Positions 1-6,391 of a stretch of DNA of 20,836 nt are shown piece after piece; positions within the stretch are counted from its first letter, which is position 1; every line of letters starts with the position of its first letter. This DNA comes from Verrucomicrobia bacterium UBA3222. GTDB taxonomy: Bacteria > Verrucomicrobiota > Verrucomicrobiia > Opitutales > UBA9783. The position numbers and the translations under genes were made by a program. The stretch spans positions 25,069 to 45,904 of the forward strand of contig DEWA01000045.1 in NCBI GenBank assembly GCA_002363035.1. The letters are read 5' to 3'. Under the pieces are notes generated by a model, which was given only the letters and a program-made list of their open reading frames with translations, did not search any database and was not told the origin of the DNA.

Positions 1-12
1 TTTTTTTTTTTT

Positions 13-40
13 GTCAAATATTTTTTTTAAAAAATTTGAC
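13..40. repeat. AT-rich perfect inverted repeat next to a T-run
   Basis: GTCAAAT (13-19) pairs with ATTTGAC (34-40), and the A/T-rich centre can extend the stem. A run of 12 T lies at 1-12. The T-run could be the tail of a terminator whose stem is outside the window. No gene is visible from 1 to 220. Confidence 0.35.
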
Positions 41-188
41 GCAAATCGGGTCGGGTTGCGGCAAAAAAGACAAAAGCAAACGCTGCGGGGAAGGTGTAAC
101 TTTCTAAACCTTCTTTTTGACGGCTTTACAACGCATACAAAGGAAATACGTTACGTTTGGAATACCTTCTTTTCAAAAACGTTACATC

Positions 189-212
189 CGTTCGAAGTAT
201 TCTTTCCGAACG
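189..212 (-). terminator. Possible weak terminator of tatD
   Basis: CGTTCG (189-194) and CGAACG (207-212) form a 6-bp stem just after the tatD stop codon on the minus strand. A short T-rich stretch follows about 10 nt later. The T-run is not adjacent to the stem, so this is only a candidate. Confidence 0.25.
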
Positions 213-220
213 CAAACGTT

Positions 221-991
221 TCAAAATCCGAAAAACCGTTTTGCGTTTTCGGTTGTCGCACGCACGCACGCATCGAAGGGAATTCCTTTCAATTCCGCCA
301 ATTTCTCAGCGACGTAACGCACATAAGTCGGAAAGTTTTGCTGACCGCGAAACGGTGCCGGCGTCAGGTATGGGCTGTCGGTTTCGACGACGATCTGCGA
401 TAAATCCGTTGCGATTGCCGTTTCGTGCGTATGTCCGAAGCGTTTGAAGGTTATGACGCCCGAGTAAGACAGCAAACCACCATTATCAGTCACCCACCGC
501 GCGGCTTCGAGATTTTCCACGAAACAGTGGAACATCACTTTTTTCAGATCGAAGCGCGTATATTGCAAAATTTCCCTAATTGCAAAAAAGGCATCGCGGC
601 AGTGAATGACGACCGGCAATTCGTAAAGTTGCGCCAGGCGCAGTTGCCGCTCGAAGACCTTCATTTGCAATTTCATTTGCGCAATGTGTGCGGTGTCGAA
701 AATGCCGTGAAAATCCAGCCCGATTTCACCGACGCCAACCGCCTGCGGCAGGAAGGCTCGCATCTGTTCCAAATCCCGCTCCCAATGTTCCGAAATTTCC
801 AGCGGGTACAGTCCGCAACAAAATTTCAGTGCCGGAAATTGTTTCGTCAAATCGGCGTAAAATTCCCAATCGTGCGCATCCAGCCCGCAGACAATAACGC
901 CCTCAAGGTTGTTTTCGCTCAGATGCGACAAAAACTCACCCGCACCGGCTGTCCCCAGGTGATCCAAATGGCAGTGAGCATCGATGAGCAT
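221..991 (-). CDS. tatD: TatD-family metal-dependent DNase
   Basis: This 256-residue protein is full length for the TatD/YcfH family of two-metal TIM-barrel deoxyribonucleases, which act in 3'-5' DNA processing and repair in the cytoplasm. The metal ligands are visible in order: the N-terminal HxH in DAHCHLDH, the glutamate of GEIGLDFH, the histidine of VIHCRDA, the histidine of MFHCF, and the aspartate of ETDSPYLTP. The ATG opens directly into the first motif, so the start is secure. No Shine-Dalgarno sequence precedes it. It is transcribed away from pgsA. A tandem duplication lies immediately upstream and one copy reaches to within about 10 bp of the start codon. The exact substrate cannot be told from sequence, because TatD paralogues are often interchangeable in name. 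Confidence 0.9.
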   Translation of the reverse strand: MLIDAHCHLDHLGTAGAGEFLSHLSENNLEGVIVCGLDAHDWEFYADLTKQFPALKFCCGLYPLEISEHWERDLEQMRAFLPQAVGVGEIGLDFHGIFDTAHIAQMKLQMKVFERQLRLAQLYELPVVIHCRDAFFAIREILQYTRFDLKKVMFHCFVENLEAARWVTDNGGLLSYSGVITFKRFGHTHETAIATDLSQIVVETDSPYLTPAPFRGQQNFPTYVRYVAEKLAELKGIPFDACVRATTENAKRFFGF

Positions 992-1624
992 AAAAAGCGC
1001 GCGTTCGGTATCCGATTTGCAACTTTTTCAGGATGATTAAAAGCGATGCAAGAGACAAGCGCGAAATCACGGTGCAAGGTGTCAACGTCGAGATAAAAAA
1101 GCGATGCAATGTGCTCCGTCATTTTAAAAAACGGCAATTTTCGGTTACGGCGAACGGTCAAAGGTTTTTCGGTGATTTTTTTGATGAAATGGCGACAACG
1201 AGCGTTGATGAATATACGAAAATCGTGCGTTCGGTACCCGAAATACGATCGTTCTTATGAACGACAGAAGGACATACGGCAGACAAGCGCGAAATCACGG
1301 TGCAGGATTTTAATATCCATATGAAAAACACAGCGTGATGTGCTTCGTCTATAAAACGAACGTCGAACTTTTGACTTCGAGACCTTTTGGTAATTTTTCA
1401 GGTCAATGCAGACGACGGAAGCAACACAAATACCTGAGAACATTTTGTTCCGTTGCTCTTTCAACCCCTGCTCTTTCGACGAAATCGTATTTTTTACAGA
1501 GTGCCCGAAGGTATGGTGGAATGTTTTTCGGCTCACTTTACCATTTTTATCCGTTCGCAGGCGGTGCTTCCCAAAAAACAGGCTTGCCGAACAGGCATCG
1601 GAAATAAACAATAAAGGCGTGAAT
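992..1624. other. Gene-poor 633-nt gap between tatD and pgsA
   Basis: I see no convincing gene here. Open frames exist on both strands but lack recognisable domains and start signals. The main content is an imperfect tandem duplication of about 226 bp (separate entry). The rest, roughly 1450-1610, shows no clear structure. The promoters of the divergent tatD and pgsA genes should lie here, but I could not identify a good match. Confidence 0.6.
1001..1430. repeat. Imperfect tandem duplication, period about 226 bp
   Basis: Unit 1 starts at 1001 and unit 2 at 1227. Each opens with GCGTTCGGTA(T/C)CCGA (1001-1015 and 1227-1241). A 24-bp block is identical in both, at 1053-1076 and 1281-1304. ATGTGCT(C/T)CGTC recurs at 1109-1120 and 1338-1349. 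Weaker similarity runs on to about 1200 and 1417. The offset drifts from 226 to 229 and then falls to about 217, so indels have accumulated. Read on the minus strand, both copies encode a similar peptide in the same frame: LFYLDVDTLHRDFALV (1101-1054) and VFHMDIKILHRDFALV (1329-1282). Whether it is translated is unknown. Confidence 0.75.
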
Positions 1625-2194
1625 GTGCCGAATGCGATCACGCTGGCGCGTGTCCCGCTGATTTTCGCAATCGGTTTTTTCTTTTACGCCTCTTTTGCGG
1701 GCTCGAAAACGCTGGCATTTATTTTGTACGTTTTGACGGGCGTCACCGATTGGCTGGATGGTTGGGCGGCACGCAAATATCATCAAATTTCCGACTTCGG
1801 GAAGCTGGCGGATGCGCTGATTGATAAAATTTTTATCATCGGCATGTTTCTGTTGCTGGCGGGGAAAGGGCTGGTTCCGACATGGGGCATTTTCTGCATG
1901 TTGCTCATTGTGTGTCGCGAGTTTTTTATCACCGGTTTGCGCGTGATGATCGCGAAGAACGGCACCGTCCTTGCGGCAGAGAAATCCGGAAAATTGAAAA
2001 CCATCCTGCAAATTGTTTTTACGGGTGCGTTTTTTCTCATCGAAATGTTGCGCATTGATGCCGCCGCGTGGTTCCCGAAAGAGGGCCTTTATCTCCTGAC
2101 GGTCATCAATAATGTTTTATTTGTGACGGCGACCTTTTTAACGGTTCATTCCGGTTGGCATTATTGGAAACGGTATCATCGTTCGTTGTCGTAG
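1625..2194 (+). CDS. pgsA: CDP-diacylglycerol--glycerol-3-phosphate 3-phosphatidyltransferase
   Basis: This membrane enzyme makes phosphatidylglycerol phosphate from CDP-diacylglycerol and glycerol-3-phosphate, the committed step to phosphatidylglycerol and cardiolipin. The CDP-alcohol phosphatidyltransferase signature is complete: D45-G46-x2-A49-R50-x8-G59-x3-D63-x3-D67. Several hydrophobic segments follow, and 189 residues is normal for PgsA. The start was chosen at GTG 1625 because AAAGG at 1613-1617 sits 7 nt upstream. GTG 1619 would give the equally family-like MNVPNAIT and cannot be excluded. The frame stays open to 1406, but that upstream part has no family resemblance. PssA further along the window has the same signature but a different length and N-terminus. 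The next gene starts 37 nt downstream. Confidence 0.88.
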   Translation: MPNAITLARVPLIFAIGFFFYASFAGSKTLAFILYVLTGVTDWLDGWAARKYHQISDFGKLADALIDKIFIIGMFLLLAGKGLVPTWGIFCMLLIVCREFFITGLRVMIAKNGTVLAAEKSGKLKTILQIVFTGAFFLIEMLRIDAAAWFPKEGLYLLTVINNVLFVTATFLTVHSGWHYWKRYHRSLS

Positions 2195-2197
2195 GCG

Positions 2198-2226
2198 TTG
2201 CTTCCGTTTTGTCGGCGTGTTAAAAT
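2198..2226 (+). promoter_or_regulatory. Predicted promoter of the T3SS chaperone gene
   Basis: TTGCTT (2198-2203) and TAAAAT (2221-2226) are separated by 17 nt, a good sigma-70-type match. Only 5 nt separate the -10 box from the ATG at 2232, so initiation at the usual distance would fall on or next to the start codon. GAGG at 2227-2230 lies too close to the ATG to act as a normal ribosome-binding site. Confidence 0.5.
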
Positions 2227-2231
2227 GAGGC

Positions 2232-2669
2232 ATGTCGGTCTTTGAGGAGTGGTTGAAGCAACTTGATGAGGAACTAAAGTTGGGCGGTCGGTTAGCGTTG
2301 GATGCCGATCAACGTTGTTTTTTGATGTTCGATGAAAAATTGCTGATCGAAATCGGCTACGAACCGTCAGCGCAAACGTTTCATTTTCAAGGTGCTTTGG
2401 ACAGCAAAACCGTTCCGCAACAAACCTTTTGCGATGCACTTTTGGAGCATAATCTCGGTTGGAAGGATACCGACGGCGCGGCTTTCGGACTACAACTCGG
2501 CAGCGAAAAAACGCAGTTGGTGCAAAGTCTGCCGGTGGCGTCGTGCGATTATGCATTGTTTAATCGTTCGCTGGAGCACTTTGTAAATACCTTTGAGTAC
2601 TGGATCGATCATATCGAAACCCTGAAATCTTCCGAAACAAACGAAAAACCGGCTGGCATTTTGGTGTAA
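2232..2669 (+). CDS. CesT/Tir-type T3SS chaperone
   Basis: This 145-residue acidic protein has the layout of class I type III secretion chaperones (CesT/SycE fold): an N-terminal helix (VFEEWLKQLDEELKL), alternating short strands with LALDADQRCFLMFDEKLLIEIGY, a central LL-x-HNLGW segment followed by GAAFGLQL, and a C-terminal helix (LEHFVNTFEYWIDHI). These chaperones act as cytoplasmic dimers that hold one or more effectors or translocators ready for secretion. The genes are often beside their client, yet here the neighbours are pgsA and a dapA-like gene, neither an obvious effector. It has its own predicted promoter. Assignment rests on fold-like pattern and length, since this family is weakly conserved in sequence. 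The second chaperone at 15274-15651 is not closely similar. Confidence 0.72.
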   Translation: MSVFEEWLKQLDEELKLGGRLALDADQRCFLMFDEKLLIEIGYEPSAQTFHFQGALDSKTVPQQTFCDALLEHNLGWKDTDGAAFGLQLGSEKTQLVQSLPVASCDYALFNRSLEHFVNTFEYWIDHIETLKSSETNEKPAGILV

Positions 2670-2690
2670 AAAAATTCGAAATCCGACCGA

Positions 2691-2696
2691 TATATA
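2691..2696 (+). promoter_or_regulatory. Possible -10 box of the dapA-like gene
   Basis: TATATA lies 4 nt before the ATG at 2701. No good -35 box is visible at 16-18 nt upstream. The short AAGG between the box and the ATG is too close to be a standard ribosome-binding site. Read-through from the chaperone gene is an alternative. Confidence 0.3.
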
Positions 2697-2700
2697 AGGT

Positions 2701-3597
2701 ATGGTTCCCTTTGCTTCGTTTCAAGGTATCTATACCGCTCTCGTTACGCCTTTTGTTGATGGGAAAATCGATTTCGCATCGCTGAAAAATTTGATCGAAC
2801 GCCAATGCGCTTCCGGCGTTCACGGTTTGGTGTTGGCGGAAATCACGGGCGAAAATCCGACATTGAGCGATGAAGAACGCAAAGAGTTACTGTTATTCGT
2901 CGTTGAAACGGTCGGCGGGCGGTTGCAACTGCTGATGACCGTCGATGCCAACGATACGCGGCGGGCATTGGAGCAAATAATCGCTTATGAAACACTCGGT
3001 GCGGACGGCTTCCTTGCCGTAACGCCGTTTTACAATCAACCGACGCAAAACGGTTTGTATTTACACTTCGAAGCCCTGGCGAACGCAACCGATAAACCGA
3101 TTTGTTTGTACTCATCACCCTTTCGTTGCGGCGTGGAAATTGCGCCCGAAACCGTTCGGCGGTTGCGGGAAAATCACAAAAACATCGTCGCCATTCAGGA
3201 AAACGGCAGTTCGTGCAATCGTGTCGCGCAACTGGTAAAGGAGAACGATGCGGATTTCCGTGTTTTAACGGGCGAAGATGTCATGATGTTGCCGTTTTTC
3301 TCGCTCGGTGCCAAAGGACTGGTCAGCGTTGCCGCAAACCTAATTCCGAATGAAATCGTACAACTGTATCGATTGGTTTCCGAAAATAATTTCGAAGCGG
3401 CGGCGGATCTTCACCGACGTTACTATGCGTTGTTCCGTGCTTTGACGATTGAAACCAATCCCGTGCCGATCAAGTACCTGCTTCAACGCGGTGGTTTCAT
3501 CAAAAGTGCCGAAGTCCGTCTGCCGTTATGCCCGTTGAGCGAGGGAAGTGTTGCGGTGATGGAGAAGGCGGTCGAGGCGTTGAAGGTAGAGGTTTGA
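2701..3597 (+). CDS. dapA: Dihydrodipicolinate synthase-like protein lacking the catalytic lysine
   Basis: At 298 residues this is a full-length member of the DapA/NanA class I aldolase family (TIM barrel). DapA condenses pyruvate with aspartate semialdehyde in lysine and diaminopimelate synthesis. Conserved family segments include GIYTALVTPF near the N-terminus, VTPFYNQPTQNGLY at 108-120 with the Y107-equivalent Y111, LYSSPFR at 136-142 with the Y133- and R138-equivalents Y137 and R142, and ETNPVPIKYLL near the C-terminus. Two active-site changes stand out. The Schiff-base lysine of the GIKEA motif is Q166 (AIQEN, codon CAG), and the first threonine of the TTGE motif is I48 (EITGE). The reading frame is intact and well conserved, so this is not an ordinary pseudogene. 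It may have low activity, a changed reaction or a non-catalytic role. The family call is firm, the enzyme activity is doubtful. Confidence 0.8.
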   Translation: MVPFASFQGIYTALVTPFVDGKIDFASLKNLIERQCASGVHGLVLAEITGENPTLSDEERKELLLFVVETVGGRLQLLMTVDANDTRRALEQIIAYETLGADGFLAVTPFYNQPTQNGLYLHFEALANATDKPICLYSSPFRCGVEIAPETVRRLRENHKNIVAIQENGSSCNRVAQLVKENDADFRVLTGEDVMMLPFFSLGAKGLVSVAANLIPNEIVQLYRLVSENNFEAAADLHRRYYALFRALTIETNPVPIKYLLQRGGFIKSAEVRLPLCPLSEGSVAVMEKAVEALKVEV

Positions 3598-3816
3598 TCG
3601 GTGAACGTTACCTTGCGACGATATCAGATACCTGGGTTTCAATAAAAACGTCGGAATAAAAGTAACGTTTATCTACTTTTCAAACAAAAAGTATCATGAA
3701 GGCATCGGTTGGTACCACGCCGCACTCGGATGCCCGCTCATGCTTTCGAACGGTATTCGGAAAATTTATTAAAGTTGTGAACAAAATCCCGCCCGAATTC
3801 ACTTCTTTTTCTTCGG

Positions 3817-5151
3817 TTAGGCTTCTGTCTTTTTCTCTTTTTTATCCTCTTCCTCTTTTTCTTCTTCCTCCTCTTCGTCTTCCTCGCCTAAAATCATGTC
3901 ATCTTTTTCCTCTTTCTTCGGAATAAAACACGATTCTTCTTCGTTCGCCGGAACTTCTTTGATGACGGGCATCATCGTGTTCTTCCACACTTTGAGTTCA
4001 TCGTATTCCAGGTGATAGAACGGATAATCCTGCACGTCCAACCCCTCTCCGAGCTTGAACTTTGCAATGCTTGAGAAAAACAGTCGGCTTTTACGGTTCG
4101 GGCACAACCGTAAACCGCACATCCTACAGCAGGTAACGGAAATTGCGTCTTCGGAAAGCGTGTTTTCGTTTAGTTGAATGCATACTCGCCGGTCTCGTCC
4201 AATTTGCTCATATTCCATGGATGCCAAATTTTTTTCCAGCGCCGTCTTGGATGTTTCCGTTAGTTTGTTTTCACAGAACAAACAGCGCCTATGTCCTTGT
4301 AAGATATGGTTCGCAAATGCCCGCACGGTTTGAATTGCCGAATCCTCTTTTTTTTCTGAATACACATCGGTAACCGCTTTGCAGAACGGAACGCAACATT
4401 CGTATTCGCAGATTGTGTGTGTCAAAAAATACAAAAAATGCGCATGTTGCAATTCATGAAATTCTTGATCGGCTTTACAGGAAAACTTATGGTTGCAGAG
4501 CTTACACGGTGCTCCCATTCCTTTACTTTCATCCATATGCCAGTCCTTCCCATGTTCGAACAGCTCGTTTTGGTCTTTAAAGACCTGCATGTTGCACCGC
4601 GAACAGGCATGTTTCTTGTGTTCGATAAGCATATGCGCAAGATACTTGTTTTCTGTTTTGTAGCCAATCATGTGGAATTCCGACTTCTTGCCGTTTGCTT
4701 CATCGGGGTTTTTTTGCATGCAGTTCGGGCAAACGTACAGTTTGCGTTCGTCGAATACATGAAGAACGAACCGCTCGAGCGTCGGAAGTCTTTTTTTACA
4801 AGCATCACATTTCCACTTATATTCCATCGGAGGAAGATGCACAGCATCTTTGTGTGATCGATACGCCTCCTCATTTTCAAAGGTAAGCGTCATGCAGAAC
4901 AGACACGCACGCCTTTTATGCGTATTTGTCACATGTTTCCTGAATGCGACGTCTCCTTCAATACGCTCGTTTCCTTCAATACATTTTCCACAATGAGGGC
5001 ATTTGTAAAGATGGTGTACACCGGCAAGATGAATGACCATATGTTGCCTTTTGTGGCAGGAAAATTTCTTACATATGCCACATGTCAGAACTCCGTAGGA
5101 AACCGAAAGTGGCAGACAAGCCGTTCCGATGAGTAAGATGAATTTTTTCAT
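3817..5151 (-). CDS. Putative secreted multi-C2H2 zinc-finger protein A
   Basis: I recognise no named family. Of 444 residues, 1-20 look like a Sec signal peptide (MKK, then a hydrophobic run ending SVSYG). A series of C2H2 fingers follows: C24-x2-C27-x13-H41-x4-H46, C51/C54 with H73/H78, C83-x2-C86-x13-H100-x4-H105, C141/C144 with H173/H178, C183-x2-C186-x13-H200-x4-H205 and C216-x2-C219-x12-H232-x3-H236. Further CxxC pairs lie at 115/118 and 290/293. Residues about 250-385 resemble the neighbouring protein: a CC-x-PF block, H-x4-H then C-x2-C, and SRLF then GLD then PFY. The tail from about 412 is glutamate- and lysine-rich. It follows its paralogue by 11 nt, so the two are probably co-transcribed. 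No Shine-Dalgarno is visible. Multi-finger C2H2 arrays are typical of eukaryotes, and bacterial Ros/MucR proteins have a single finger. An exported host-directed or metal-binding protein is inference only. Confidence 0.75.
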   Translation of the reverse strand: MKKFILLIGTACLPLSVSYGVLTCGICKKFSCHKRQHMVIHLAGVHHLYKCPHCGKCIEGNERIEGDVAFRKHVTNTHKRRACLFCMTLTFENEEAYRSHKDAVHLPPMEYKWKCDACKKRLPTLERFVLHVFDERKLYVCPNCMQKNPDEANGKKSEFHMIGYKTENKYLAHMLIEHKKHACSRCNMQVFKDQNELFEHGKDWHMDESKGMGAPCKLCNHKFSCKADQEFHELQHAHFLYFLTHTICEYECCVPFCKAVTDVYSEKKEDSAIQTVRAFANHILQGHRRCLFCENKLTETSKTALEKNLASMEYEQIGRDRRVCIQLNENTLSEDAISVTCCRMCGLRLCPNRKSRLFFSSIAKFKLGEGLDVQDYPFYHLEYDELKVWKNTMMPVIKEVPANEEESCFIPKKEEKDDMILGEEDEEEEEEKEEEDKKEKKTEA

Positions 5152-5162
5152 AAATTTTTGAA

Positions 5163-6251
5163 TTATTTCACGTTTATTTCGTTATCCGTCAATGACACAT
5201 CGTCGGTATCGAATGCGGGAAGTTTTTTATATTTTTTGTCGTCTACGCTCGTAAGCGTCGTGTCGACGGATTTTATCGAAAGCGGCGGTGACGGCGGTGC
5301 TGTGTGAGAATTTTCCTTCGGTTCCTCCGAGTTTTTACGAATACTTGCGTCGGATTTCGACGAAACCGCATTCCTCGCCTTTCCTCTCTCCGAATGGTCT
5401 TTTTTCTCGTTTTCATTCTCGTCAATAATGCAATAAAACGGATGCGTGACCGTATCTAAGCCGGTCCCGAAAGGCAGGCGGTCAATCTTCAGAGCAAACA
5501 GACGACTTTCGGCATTGTGCTGTACGTTTTTACCGCAATAGCATGTAAAATTTTCCTTTTTTAACGAAAACATATTTCCTCTCGGGTTCAGAAAAAAATA
5601 CGTGTAGACCGCCTGACGTTTGAACATATCGGTATTGTCGAGTTTTCTTTCGCAAAAAAAACATAACCCGTGCGCATCATATACATGTTTTGAAAAACTC
5701 TCTACATTTGACATAAATTTGCCTTCGTCCCAATCCGAGAAAACGGTTTCAAAAACAGCATTGCGGAACGGTTCGCAACATTTGTGAAGCGGGCGTACTT
5801 TGAGAAGAAAGTTAATCCAGGAACCGTGCCGATGCGCCGCATGAAGCTTTTGAACCCAATAAGCTCCCGCATCGGACGGCATTTGAGGACAACACGGAAA
5901 GTCGTTCAGAAGAAAGAGAACCTTTTCTTCGTGTTTTTTGCAGTGATATTCCCACTCGTTTTCGTCGCTGAAAGCACGCAGATTACAGGCAAAGCAGACG
6001 ATTTCTTCATGTTCTTTCTTTCGGTGCAACCAATACGCTTTTTTATTCTCGACGCGAAAAGTTTTCGGACATTTCGGACACAGCCAAGTGCCGTGTTCCA
6101 AGGCACAATGAACCGCCAATCGTGTAAAATCGGGATACGATTGTTTGCATCTGGGACAGTCAACGGCGAATACCGCGATGTTTTCGAAAAAAAGGAACAG
6201 GAACAACAGTGAAACGCGACGGGAAGCACGCGGCGGAGTACGGCGATACAT
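5163..6251 (-). CDS. Putative secreted multi-C2H2 zinc-finger protein B
   Basis: This 362-residue paralogue lies upstream of protein A. The chosen ATG gives a classical signal peptide: basic MYRRTPPRASRR, then VSLLFLFLFFENIAVFA with a likely cut near residue 29. The frame is open to a TTG at 6314, but that start would place 21 extra residues before the signal. Fingers visible are C32-x2-C35-x12-H48-x4-H53, C58-x2-C61-x14-H76-x4-H81 and C86-x2-C89-x13-H103-x3-H107. C120C121, C158C159, H189-x4-H194 and C197-x2-C200 follow. The region 155-278 matches protein A, including CC-x-PF, FCE-x-KL, SRLF, GTGLD and PFY. The tail from about 280 is rich in charged residues and serine and is not alike in detail. 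It is divergent from ruvA across a 140-nt gap. Function is unknown. The fingers would fold best in a reducing compartment, which fits delivery to a host cell better than a periplasmic life, but this is inference. Confidence 0.75.
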   Translation of the reverse strand: MYRRTPPRASRRVSLLFLFLFFENIAVFAVDCPRCKQSYPDFTRLAVHCALEHGTWLCPKCPKTFRVENKKAYWLHRKKEHEEIVCFACNLRAFSDENEWEYHCKKHEEKVLFLLNDFPCCPQMPSDAGAYWVQKLHAAHRHGSWINFLLKVRPLHKCCEPFRNAVFETVFSDWDEGKFMSNVESFSKHVYDAHGLCFFCERKLDNTDMFKRQAVYTYFFLNPRGNMFSLKKENFTCYCGKNVQHNAESRLFALKIDRLPFGTGLDTVTHPFYCIIDENENEKKDHSERGKARNAVSSKSDASIRKNSEEPKENSHTAPPSPPLSIKSVDTTLTSVDDKKYKKLPAFDTDDVSLTDNEINVK

Positions 6252-6355
6252 GTTTTTGATCAGAAAAACGGAAAATAAAGCATTTTTCAAGTTATTTTTT
6301 CTTCCTTTCAGCAAACATTGAAAATCTTTCCAATCATACCGCCGCCGTTTGAATT

Positions 6356-6386
6356 TTACAAAGCCGCTTTGTTGTGTCGGTATAAT
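6356..6386 (+). promoter_or_regulatory. Predicted promoter of ruvA
   Basis: A perfect TATAAT lies at 6381-6386, and TTACAA at 6356-6361 is a possible -35 box at a long 19-nt spacing. Only 5 nt (CGCGG) separate the -10 box from the ATG at 6392. Transcription would therefore start at about the A of the ATG, giving a leaderless or nearly leaderless mRNA. No Shine-Dalgarno sequence is present. Confidence 0.5.
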
Positions 6387-6391
6387 CGCGG

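Noticed and set aside
425-1036. A 203-codon open frame on the plus strand opposite tatD
   Set aside because: It is antisense to a gene with all its catalytic motifs and its translation has no recognisable domain. Long antisense frames are common at this base composition.
1255-1641. A 128-codon minus-strand frame across the tandem duplication
   Set aside because: No domain is recognisable and it overlaps the pgsA start. Only the short peptide shared with the other repeat copy is of interest, and that is reported as a repeat.
3604-3669. Inverted repeat AACGTTAC ... GTAACGTT between the dapA-like and zinc-finger genes; the 8-mer also occurs at 178-185
   Set aside because: The loop of 50 nt is long, no T-run follows, and three occurrences of an 8-mer are weak evidence. 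The rest of 3598-3816 shows no clear terminator.
6252-6314. Upstream TTG start extending zinc-finger protein B by 21 residues
   Set aside because: It would bury the signal peptide behind a polar extension. ATG 6251 gives a standard signal peptide.
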